A stretch of 35,888 nt of DNA from an uncultured Acidobacteriota bacterium (GTDB lineage: Bacteria > Acidobacteriota > Vicinamibacteria > Vicinamibacterales > UBA2999): contig CADEDM010000030.1 in the NCBI GenBank assembly GCA_902826065.1, positions 1-35,888 on the forward strand, read 5' to 3'. This document shows, in pieces, positions 1 through 6,462 of this stretch. Position 1 is the stretch's first letter. Each line of letters starts with the position of its first letter. The translations under genes were made by a program, and so were the position numbers. Under the pieces are notes generated by a model. It saw only the letters and a list, made by a program, of their open reading frames with translations. It searched no databases and was not told where the DNA came from.

Positions 1-314
1 GTCACTTCGGTGTTGAAGCAGGTGCGGGCGCCGGTGTGGCACACGTTGCCGTCGCCTTCGCGGGCAGCCTTCACGAGCACCGTGTCGTCGTCGCAGTCGA
101 CCAGCAGCTGCTTCACCGCCAGGCGGTTGCCCGAGGTCTCGCCCTTGGTCCACAGCGTGTTGCGCGTGCGGCTGTAGAACGTGACGTAGCCGAGGCGCTT
201 CGTGATGGCCCAGGCCTCGTCGTTCATGAAGCCCACCATCAGCACCTCGCCGCTCTCGTGGTCCTGCACCACGGCGGGCACCAGGCCGTCCAGCTTGCTG
301 AAATCCAGGGTCAT
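1..314 (-). CDS. hisI: Phosphoribosyl-AMP cyclohydrolase, 3' end cut by window edge
   Basis: Opens the adenine ring of phosphoribosyl-AMP in histidine biosynthesis (cytosol, Zn and Mg dependent). About 104 residues are visible. Family signatures seen in order: LVPAVVQDHESGEVLMVGFM near residues 11-30, YVTFYSRTRNTLW at about 47-59, KGETSGN, then DCDDDT, and the Zn-binding VCHTGARTCF near the end. HisI is normally about 110-130 residues, so only the extreme C-terminus is missing. The ATG is preceded by GAAGGA (322-327) at good spacing. It lies downstream of a complete histidine attenuator (384-554), which independently supports the assignment. Any genes that follow it in the operon are outside the window. 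There is no HisE domain upstream, so this is the cyclohydrolase half alone unless a HisE domain follows. Confidence 0.95.
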   Translation of the reverse strand, partial: MTLDFSKLDGLVPAVVQDHESGEVLMVGFMNDEAWAITKRLGYVTFYSRTRNTLWTKGETSGNRLAVKQLLVDCDDDTVLVKAAREGDGNVCHTGARTCFNTEV

Positions 315-372
315 CGGTCGTTCCTTCGTCTCGGTCGTTCCAGGAATCCGTCCGGGCTCCGCGGGGCGCGCA

Positions 373-404
373 CAAACAAAAAACCCCGCCGGATTCCGGC
401 GGGG
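373..404 (-). terminator. Intrinsic terminator of the his attenuator
   Basis: On the minus strand, CCCCGCCGG and CCGGCGGGG form a perfect 9-bp stem around a 3-nt loop (384-404). It is followed at once by six T, a G and three T (373-383). It sits 70 nt before the hisI ATG and 40 nt after the stop of a His-rich leader peptide, so it most likely works as the regulated terminator of an attenuator. It could also catch readthrough from the kinase gene upstream. Confidence 0.93.
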
Positions 405-476
405 CTGCTCAGGTTCGTGCTGTGAACGCTGATTCGTGTGTCGCTACACGTGCAGTCCGGCCGGCCCGAAGGCGGC
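396..476 (-). promoter_or_regulatory. Alternative RNA pairings of the his attenuator (UUCG hairpin and antiterminator)
   Basis: Two competing structures can be drawn by hand. Just after the His codons, GCCGCC-UUCG-GGC(C)GGC (476-460) forms a hairpin with a UUCG tetraloop and one bulged C. Its 3' side overlaps CCGGCCGGACTG (464-453), which can instead pair with CAGCCCCGCCGG (407-396) in 10 of 12 positions. That second pairing uses up the left arm of the terminator. A ribosome stalled on the His codons would block the UUCG hairpin and favour this antiterminator. A ribosome reaching the stop codon (446-444) would cover 464-453 and let the terminator form. The pairing is seen in the sequence; the switching logic is inferred from classical his attenuation. 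Confidence 0.72.
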
Positions 477-515
477 ATGGTGATGGACGTGATGCACGTG
501 GTGGCGGAGGAACAC
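444..515 (-). CDS. hisL: Histidine leader peptide (attenuator), 23 residues
   Basis: A short reading frame GTG...TAG encodes a 23-residue peptide whose residues 4-12 read HHVHHVHHH, with an eighth His two residues before the end. Seven His in nine codons is the hallmark of a his operon leader whose translation senses charged tRNA-His. It lies between a promoter (525-554) and a U-tract terminator (373-404), directly upstream of hisI. No Shine-Dalgarno sequence precedes the GTG. The GTG begins 9 nt after the -10 hexamer, so the transcript probably starts at or within a few bases of it, making this a leaderless leader peptide. Other in-frame upstream starts (GTG at 560, TTG at 554) lie in or before the promoter and are unlikely. 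Confidence 0.85.
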   Translation of the reverse strand: MFLRHHVHHVHHHAAFGPAGLHV

Positions 516-524
516 GACTTCGAG

Positions 525-554
525 AGCGTAGCCGAAGCCGCGCCCGGCTGACAA
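525..554 (-). promoter_or_regulatory. Probable promoter of hisL-hisI
   Basis: TTGTCA (554-549) and TACGCT (530-525) are spaced 18 bp apart, a reasonable housekeeping sigma match. The promoter begins 8 bp after the stop of the kinase gene, and the predicted transcription start falls at the leader GTG. Confidence 0.65.
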
Positions 555-561
555 GGGCACC

Positions 562-3003
562 CTAGTCGGAGGCTCCGTCGAGCCTCGCGCGAGCCGTGAC
601 CGTGAAGGGGTGATCGTCGCCCAGCAGATCCCGGTATATCCCGTGGCTCTCGGTCAGCAGCCGCCCGCCCTCCGCGGCGCGGCCCAGCGCCCGCAGCGTC
701 AGGCCCAGCTCGCCCAGCACGTGGGCTCGCGTGTGCCTGATGTCCGGATACGGCTGCAGCACCCGCCACGCCTCCCGGAGCGAGAGTTCGGCCCGGTCCA
801 GCGCGCCCTGGCGCCGGTAGACGGTGCCGATCGCGAGTTGCAGGGTCGCGAAGTCCGGATGCCCCGGCGCCCTGATGGCGCGGAAGCGGGTCTCGGCGTC
901 GTGGAGCACCCGCTGCGCGTGGTCGAGGTCGGCGGTCATCGCGAGTGCCCGACCCCACGTGAGCAGAAACGACGCCTGGAACGAGTACTCGGGCGGCCAC
1001 GCCCTGGCCGCGCCTTCCACCGCCAGTTGGCCGATCCGCGCCGCCTCGTCGTAGACGCCGCGGGTTCGCAGCAGCTCCGACAGGCTGCGCAGGACGTAGA
1101 GGCGCGTCGGATGGTCGGAGGCCACGCGATCGGCCTGCGCCAGCGCCGCGCGCAGCACCGTCTCGCTCTCTGCCAGGAAGCCGCCAATCATCAGCTGATT
1201 GCCGAGCGCCTGCCGCATCTCGACGACGTTGGCCGTGGCGATCCCGTGGGCGTCGGCGATGCGCACCGACTCGCGCAGCAGCGCAATCGCCTCGCGGTCG
1301 GCCGGGCGCTCGGTGGTGATCGTGAGCGCCAGGTTGTTCATCGAGTAGGTCAACACGATCGGATCGGCCTGGTCGCCGCGCGCCTGCTCCATGGCGACGG
1401 CCTCTCGCAGGAACGGGGCCGCGGCCTTCGGCTGGCCGCGGAGTATCCGGCTGCGCCCGTGCTGCCCGAGGGTGCTGGCGATGCCGGCGGTGTGACCGAG
1501 CTGACGGTAGAGGGCCAGGGCCTTGTCGAACTCCGCCTCCGCCTGGTCGACCGCGCCGATGCCCAGGTAGGTGCGACCCAGGGTGTGGTGCATTTCGGCC
1601 TCGATGTCGGGCGCGCCGCCCAACGTCGTCGAGACATTGCGGCTGGCGGTATCGAGCACCTCGCGCACGGTCAGCGAACCGCTGCGGGCCGCGGTGGCAG
1701 CGTTCCCGGTCGGGCTCGCCGACGCCAGCATCTCGGTCAGGAACGTGTTGAGCTGCTGCGCCTTCGCGGATTCGCTGCGGGCCCGCGTTTCCTGGGCGCG
1801 GGCTTCGCGGGCCTGCAGCACCGAGATCGCCGTCGCGACGAAGAGCGCGACCGCCAGAGCGGCGGCGATCGTCGTGGCCACCCAATGGCGGCGCACGAAG
1901 CGCGACGACTGGTAAAGCAGCGATGGCGGCCGCCCTTCGATCGGGGCGCCTTCGAGCCAGCGCTCGACGTCGTCGGCGAGGTGCTGAATCGACGAGTAGC
2001 GCTGCGCTGGATCGGCGCCCAGCGCCTTCAACACGATCGTGCCGAGGTCGCCCGCCAGTTGGCGCCTCAGCCGCGCCGCCGACACCTGCCGCGTCGCCGC
2101 CGACTCGGTCGTCACCGCGAGATGCGGCGCGACCGGCGGCGTGCCGGTCATCGCGCGCTCGACGGAAGCCATGAAGGACGTGCGCTCACCGAACGCGCGG
2201 CCGCCGCTGACGAGCTCGTACAGCACCAGGCCAAGGCTGTACTGGTCGGTGGCGGTGCCCACGGCCTTGCCGATCAGCTGCTCCGGACTGGCGTAGGCCG
2301 GCGTCAGCGGCGCGCGCGACAGCGTGGCGTCGCGATCCGGTTGCAGCAGGGTCGCGGTGCCGAAGTCGACGACTTTCGGGTGGCCGTCGACCGTGACCAG
2401 GATGTTCGACGGCTTGAGGTCGCGATGCAGCACCAGGTTGCGGTGCGCGAAGGCCACGCCGCTGCAGACGGTGCCGAACAACGCGAGCCGGGCCGGGAGA
2501 TCGAGCCGGTGGCGATCGCAGTAGCGGTCGATCGGCTCGCCGTCCACGAACTCCATGACGAGGTACGGCTCGCCCAGCGCCGTGACGCCGCCATCGAGCA
2601 GCCGCGTGATGACCGGGTGCTCGAGCGCCGCCAGGATCTGGCGCTCGGCCCTGAACTGGGCGACGAGCGCCGCGTCGTCGAGCCGGACGTCCATGATCTT
2701 GATGGCCACCCGCTGCTCGAACGCGTCGTCGTCGCGACGGCCCTCGTAAACCGCCGCCATGCCGCCGCGCGCGACGAGCCGCACGATGCGGTAAGCGCCG
2801 AGGCGCAGATCCAGATGGGGATCGCCGGCGGCATCGGCCCGCTGGAGGCGCAGGTCCTCGTCGAGCAGGACGCGGATCTCGGCCTCGAGCGCCGCGTTCC
2901 CGGCGCACAGCGCCGCCAGCGTCGCGTCGCGCTCCGGGCCTTCGGGGACGTCGGTCGCGGTTTGGAAGATGGACTCGATCGCGTGCCAGCGTGCCGCATC
3001 CAT
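562..3003 (-). CDS. Membrane-bound Ser/Thr protein kinase with TPR sensor region
   Basis: Hanks-type kinase, 813 residues. The N-terminal stretch (1-65) resembles the helical segment common in acidobacterial and planctomycete kinases. The kinase domain spans about 68-345: glycine loop LVARGGMAAVY, ATP lysine K102 in VAIKIM, catalytic loop HRDLKPSN at 193-200, DFG at 213-215 and ASPE at 238-241, so all catalytic residues are present. One transmembrane helix lies at about 374-396. The rest (about 400-800) is helical TPR repeats (AEAEFDKALALYRQLG, TLQLAIGTVYRRQG and similar), probably periplasmic and used for protein binding. It is divergent from an ECF sigma factor, a common pairing in these phyla that suggests a joint signalling role. 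I chose the ATG at 3003 because a TANNNT hexamer (3025-3020) lies 16 nt before it; the in-frame ATG at 3021 overlaps that hexamer. Confidence 0.9.
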   Translation of the reverse strand: MDAARWHAIESIFQTATDVPEGPERDATLAALCAGNAALEAEIRVLLDEDLRLQRADAAGDPHLDLRLGAYRIVRLVARGGMAAVYEGRRDDDAFEQRVAIKIMDVRLDDAALVAQFRAERQILAALEHPVITRLLDGGVTALGEPYLVMEFVDGEPIDRYCDRHRLDLPARLALFGTVCSGVAFAHRNLVLHRDLKPSNILVTVDGHPKVVDFGTATLLQPDRDATLSRAPLTPAYASPEQLIGKAVGTATDQYSLGLVLYELVSGGRAFGERTSFMASVERAMTGTPPVAPHLAVTTESAATRQVSAARLRRQLAGDLGTIVLKALGADPAQRYSSIQHLADDVERWLEGAPIEGRPPSLLYQSSRFVRRHWVATTIAAALAVALFVATAISVLQAREARAQETRARSESAKAQQLNTFLTEMLASASPTGNAATAARSGSLTVREVLDTASRNVSTTLGGAPDIEAEMHHTLGRTYLGIGAVDQAEAEFDKALALYRQLGHTAGIASTLGQHGRSRILRGQPKAAAPFLREAVAMEQARGDQADPIVLTYSMNNLALTITTERPADREAIALLRESVRIADAHGIATANVVEMRQALGNQLMIGGFLAESETVLRAALAQADRVASDHPTRLYVLRSLSELLRTRGVYDEAARIGQLAVEGAARAWPPEYSFQASFLLTWGRALAMTADLDHAQRVLHDAETRFRAIRAPGHPDFATLQLAIGTVYRRQGALDRAELSLREAWRVLQPYPDIRHTRAHVLGELGLTLRALGRAAEGGRLLTESHGIYRDLLGDDHPFTVTARARLDGASD

Positions 3004-3019
3004 GGGCGTTCGAGGCGGC

Positions 3020-3026
3020 ATACTAT
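3020..3026. promoter_or_regulatory. Shared, two-way -10 element between kinase and sigma factor
   Basis: The 7-bp ATACTAT reads TACTAT on the plus strand (3021-3026), 8 nt before the sigma factor ATG. On the minus strand it reads TAGTAT (3025-3020), 16 nt before the kinase ATG. It is the only AT-rich spot between the two genes. I see no good -35 on either side. Confidence 0.5.
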
Positions 3027-3034
3027 CGTGATTG

Positions 3035-3622
3035 ATGAACGAACCCGCGCCGCCTCCGGGCCACCTCACGCAGCTGCTGCAGAGATGGCACGCCGGCGAG
3101 TCGGGTTCGCTCGACCAGCTCGTCTCGGACGTGTATCCGGAGCTGCATGCCATGGCCTCGCGCTACATGCGCGGCGGCCGCGGCAGCACGGTGCAGGCGA
3201 CGATGCTGGTGCACGACCTCTACCTCCGGCTGCTGAAACAGGAGCGCGCCAACTTCCCCAACCGCCGGGCGTTCTTCGGGTTCGCGTCGGGGGTGATGCG
3301 CCACATCCTGATCGATCACATCCGCAGCGCACGGGCCGAGAAGCGCGGCGCCGGCCGGCAACGCGTGCCGCTCACCGAAGACCTGCAACTCGTGGACGCC
3401 AGTCCGGCGTTCCTGCTCGACCTCGATGCCGCGCTCGACGAGCTGGCGGCGTTCGATCCGCGCAAGGCCGAACTGGTGCAGCTCTGCGTGTTCCTCGGGT
3501 GCGGCCGCAGCGAGGCGGCCGAGCTGCTCGACATCTCGCTCGCCACGGCCAAGCGCGACTTCCGGCTGGCCCGCGTGTGGCTCTCGCAACGGCTGCGTCT
3601 CGAGCCGCCGGTCGAGGAGTGA
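3035..3622 (+). CDS. ECF-family RNA polymerase sigma factor
   Basis: 195-residue sigma factor of the Sigma70_ECF type found next to Ser/Thr kinases in Acidobacteria and Planctomycetes. Region 2 lies at about 8-95 (LTQLLQRWHAGESGSLDQLV, then NFPNRRAFFGFASGVMRHIL and IDHIRSARAEKRG). Region 4 lies at about 125-185 and has the helix-turn-helix GCGRSEAAELLDISLATAKR, which contacts the -35 element. There is no C-terminal extension. The ATG at 3035 is preferred over a TTG one codon earlier. No Shine-Dalgarno is present, and TACTAT ends 8 nt upstream, so a leaderless mRNA is likely. The divergent kinase suggests that kinase signalling controls this sigma factor or its target genes. No anti-sigma factor gene is visible nearby. 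Confidence 0.92.
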   Translation: MNEPAPPPGHLTQLLQRWHAGESGSLDQLVSDVYPELHAMASRYMRGGRGSTVQATMLVHDLYLRLLKQERANFPNRRAFFGFASGVMRHILIDHIRSARAEKRGAGRQRVPLTEDLQLVDASPAFLLDLDAALDELAAFDPRKAELVQLCVFLGCGRSEAAELLDISLATAKRDFRLARVWLSQRLRLEPPVEE

Positions 3623-3653
3623 CAGCCCTGGCGGTTCGACCGCCAGGACTGTC
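3621..3653. terminator. Strong hairpin between convergent genes
   Basis: GACAG-C-CCTGGCGGT, loop TCG, ACCGCCAGG-A-CTGTC: 14 paired positions and one mismatch. It starts at the sigma factor stop codon and lies 19 bp from the end of the convergent FN3 gene. There is no U-tract on either strand, so it is a probable bidirectional terminator or mRNA 3' protector. Confidence 0.6.
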
Positions 3654-3671
3654 GATGTGTCCGCCGCGGCG

Positions 3672-5681
3672 CTACGGCGCGATGCCGAAGACCCGCACTC
3701 GCTTCGGCGTGCCCGCCACGAACCCCGCGGCGACGGCGCGACCGTCGGCCGACAGCGCGAGGCCGACGTTGGCGGCCGCGGAGGGGTTGGTGATGTCCGA
3801 CCCGATCTGCGTCCAGGTCCCGTTCGTGAGGCCGTAGACCCTGGCCAGGCACCGGCAGTTGCCAACCACCGCGAAGCGCGTGCCGTCGTCGGACAGCGCC
3901 ACGGTGTCCGCGCCCTGATCGGTCACGCCGATGACGGCGTTGCCCACCGGTGTCCATGTCGACCCGACGAGGTCGAACACGCTGACCTTGCCGGTGTTGC
4001 CGCCACCGGCCGGTGCCGCCACGGCGAGGCGCGAGCCGTTGGCCGAGAGCGAGACGCCGTCGCCGAAGTTGCCGCTGTCGTTGTCACCCAGCAGCACGTT
4101 GCCCACCTGCACCCAGGTGCCGGCGTTCATCCGGTAGACATACACCTCGCCATCCTGAGATGGCGCCGACACGGCGATCGTCGTGCCGTCGGCCGAGATG
4201 TCCACGGCGTAGCCGAACTCGCCGTTGGTCGACATCGTCGGGCCCACCTGGGTCCAGGTGCTGCCCACCAGGTCGAACACCCTCGCGTAGCCGGTCGTCG
4301 AGCTGCTGCCGTGGCCGCTGGCGATGAGCCGATCGCCGCTGGCCGACAACGCCACGCTGAAACCGAACAGCCACCCGGCCGCGCCGCCGTCGAGATCGGC
4401 GCCCACCTGGGTCCACGTGGAGCCTGCGAGGTCGTAGACCCGCACATGGCCACTCGAGGAGCCGCCGCCGTCGTTGCGATCGGCGCCGATGGCGAGGCGC
4501 GTCCCGGCGGCGTTCAGGCTGAGGCTGATGCCCGACTGGTCGGCGATCGCCTCACCGAGGATGTCGGCGCCAATCTGCGTCCAGGTGTTGCCCGTGCGTT
4601 CGTAGACGCGCGTCGCGCCGCTGTTGGGTGACGCGAACGACGCCACGGCCAGGCGCTGGCCGTTGGCTGACAGCGCAACCTTGAAACCGAAGTTGTCGCT
4701 CGCGCTCGTGATGTCAGCGCCGAGCTGCGTGATCGGCGGCGGCGGACCGGTGATGGGCAGCGTCACCGTGATCTGGTTCGACGCCGGACCGGTGCCCACC
4801 GCGTTCACGCCCGCGATCTGCAGGACATAGGTGCCGTTCGGCACGCCGGGAATGGAGATCGAAGAGCCGGTCAGGGGCAGGGTCGCCAGCACGCCGCCGC
4901 CCGGGGCCAGGGCCGTCAGCAGGTACGACGTCGGCGCGCCCCCGCCGCCCGGCGTCCACGACAGGTTCAGGGTGCTGCCCGCTCCAGCGGCCGGGTTCAG
5001 CGTCGGGGCGCCTGGTGCCGTGGGCCCGGCGATCGACAGCACCGCCTCGTTCGACGGCGCGCTGACGCCGCCAGAGTTCTGGGCCACGACGCGGATGTAG
5101 TAGGTGCCGGGTGGCACCCCGGGCACGACCGTGCCGGGCGCCGACGCCGGCAGCGGCAGCGAGGCGATGGGCACCGCGAAGCCTGGCGTCAGGCCGGCCA
5201 TGAGCACGTAGTTGCCGACCGCGCCGCCTGACGAGGGCGGGGTCCAGATGAAGGACGCGGTGCTTCCGACGGCAGACGCGACGAGACCGGTCGGCGGTCC
5301 AGGCGGAGCCGGCAGTGTCGGCAGGGTGATGGTGATCGCTGCCGATTCCGGCCCGGCGCCCGAGGCGTTCACGGCGACGAGACTGACGACGTAGACCCCG
5401 TTCGGCCCGACGGCGCTGAACGCCGTGGTGTTGCCGAGGGGAATCGCCGCCAGCACCGCGCCCCCCGGCGCTGCCCGTGCGACCAGGGTGTAGCTCGACG
5501 GCGCCCCGCCCGTCGACGGCGCGGCCCACGTCAGCGTCAGGTTGTTGCCGTCGACCACGGCCTGCAGAGTGGAGGGGGCGCCCGGCAGCGCCGGCTGAGC
5601 CGCGGCCGTCGGGACGGCGGTGATGCCAGTGACCGTCGCGACCAGCAAGCCGGACAAGAAGATTGAAGCGAGTCTCGTCAT
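3672..5681 (-). CDS. Secreted protein: three FN3 domains plus seven-repeat beta-propeller
   Basis: 669 residues with a Sec signal peptide (MTRLASIFLSGLLVATVTG, cleavage near TAAAQP). Three fibronectin type III-like domains follow at about 33-120, 125-215 and 220-312, each with the TLTW/SFIW/NLSW strand and the GPESAAITI/APSNEAVL/GPASNQITV closing strand. The remaining 350 residues are seven repeats of about 45-50 residues, each with the pattern S-x-(N/D)-G-x-(R/T)-(L/F/I)-A-V and ending in xVYxxxGxTWTQ(I/V)G. Seven repeats suggest a closed seven-bladed propeller of the FG-GAP/integrin-alpha type. No catalytic residues are recognisable; a surface or adhesive role is inference. AAAGGA lies about 11-12 nt before the ATG. 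It converges on the ECF sigma gene and is divergent from the Rieske gene. Confidence 0.85.
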   Translation of the reverse strand: MTRLASIFLSGLLVATVTGITAVPTAAAQPALPGAPSTLQAVVDGNNLTLTWAAPSTGGAPSSYTLVARAAPGGAVLAAIPLGNTTAFSAVGPNGVYVVSLVAVNASGAGPESAAITITLPTLPAPPGPPTGLVASAVGSTASFIWTPPSSGGAVGNYVLMAGLTPGFAVPIASLPLPASAPGTVVPGVPPGTYYIRVVAQNSGGVSAPSNEAVLSIAGPTAPGAPTLNPAAGAGSTLNLSWTPGGGGAPTSYLLTALAPGGGVLATLPLTGSSISIPGVPNGTYVLQIAGVNAVGTGPASNQITVTLPITGPPPPITQLGADITSASDNFGFKVALSANGQRLAVASFASPNSGATRVYERTGNTWTQIGADILGEAIADQSGISLSLNAAGTRLAIGADRNDGGGSSSGHVRVYDLAGSTWTQVGADLDGGAAGWLFGFSVALSASGDRLIASGHGSSSTTGYARVFDLVGSTWTQVGPTMSTNGEFGYAVDISADGTTIAVSAPSQDGEVYVYRMNAGTWVQVGNVLLGDNDSGNFGDGVSLSANGSRLAVAAPAGGGNTGKVSVFDLVGSTWTPVGNAVIGVTDQGADTVALSDDGTRFAVVGNCRCLARVYGLTNGTWTQIGSDITNPSAAANVGLALSADGRAVAAGFVAGTPKRVRVFGIAP

Positions 5682-5781
5682 CAGGGGAGGCGTCCTTTCG
5701 ATCGACCTCACCTGACAGAACGGGAACGCCCGGCAGATGGGCTCACCCGGTGACGCGGCGCCCTGGACCTCCCGTGGGGTG

Positions 5782-5787
5782 TAGGAT
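5782..5787 (+). promoter_or_regulatory. -10 element of the Rieske/quinoprotein operon
   Basis: TAGGAT ends 11 nt before the ATG at 5799, predicting a 5' leader of only about 4-5 nt. No Shine-Dalgarno is visible before the ATG, and no clear -35. Confidence 0.45.
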
Positions 5788-5798
5788 GCCTGACCACG

Positions 5799-6413
5799 AT
5801 GGATTGCCGACGCCTTCCGGCCGCGCCTGACCACACGGCGACGGACCTGCCGCCCAGGCGCACGCTGCTGCAGGCCGCAGCGGCCACGGCGCTGGCGTGG
5901 CTGGCGCCCGTGTCCGTGGGCACGGCCTCGGCGTCCGCGCAGGCCTCGAGAACCGCTCGGCCGGTGGCCGGCGATCACCTGGTGCGCAACGGCGACGACC
6001 GCGCGGCGCCGCTGACCCCGGCCGACATCGTCGCCGGCGGCGCGCCTGTCATCGCCTGGCCGGTCACGCCGGCCGATGGCGTCGTCCGCAACGGCTCGCG
6101 CCTGAACCGGATCCTGCTCGTGCGCCTGGCGCCGGACGGATTCTCGGCGAAGACCGCCGCCGCCGCCGCGGACGGCATCGTCGCCTACTCGGCGATCTGC
6201 ACGCACACGGGCTGCGAAGTCGGCACGTTCCTCGCGGCCGAACAGCAGTTGTATTGCGAGTGCCACCAGTCGCGGTTCGACCCGCGCGACCAGGCACGCG
6301 TGGTGGACGGTCCGGCGCCGCGCAACCTGCCGGCGCTGCCGCTGCGCATCGAGGACGGGCGCCTGCTCGTGGCAGGTCCGTTCACGACCCGGCCGGGGTT
6401 CGAGCAGGGCTGA
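5799..6413 (+). CDS. Exported Rieske [2Fe-2S] protein
   Basis: 204 residues. It has a Tat-like signal (RRTLLQ at about 20-25, then an Ala/Leu-rich core), fitting export of a folded Fe-S protein. The Rieske motifs are complete: C134-T-H136-T-G-C139 and C153-E-C155-H156-Q-S. C134, H136, C153 and H156 bind the cluster. C139 and C155 are placed to form the disulfide found in high-potential bc1-type Rieske proteins, although Gln replaces the usual Gly after CxCH. It is therefore more likely an electron carrier than a dioxygenase ferredoxin. The next gene, 49 nt downstream on the same strand, is a PQQ dehydrogenase, so the Rieske protein may take electrons from it. There is no cytochrome b gene here, so it is not a bc1 operon. 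Confidence 0.88.
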   Translation: MDCRRLPAAPDHTATDLPPRRTLLQAAAATALAWLAPVSVGTASASAQASRTARPVAGDHLVRNGDDRAAPLTPADIVAGGAPVIAWPVTPADGVVRNGSRLNRILLVRLAPDGFSAKTAAAAADGIVAYSAICTHTGCEVGTFLAAEQQLYCECHQSRFDPRDQARVVDGPAPRNLPALPLRIEDGRLLVAGPFTTRPGFEQG

Positions 6414-6462
6414 AGCACGACCCGCGCGGCCGTCGCCGCGCGTCGGAACACGGAGGGCGGGC

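Noticed and set aside
3019-3021. Kinase start at the ATG at 3021
   Set aside because: It overlaps the TAGTAT hexamer and has neither a ribosome site nor a suitably spaced -10; the ATG at 3003 fits better, though not proven.
610-3837. Long open frame of 1075 codons on the plus strand antisense to the kinase, running through the sigma factor gene
   Set aside because: Arg/Gln/His-rich with no domain or signal; a shadow of the high-GC kinase gene, which has full catalytic motifs on the other strand.
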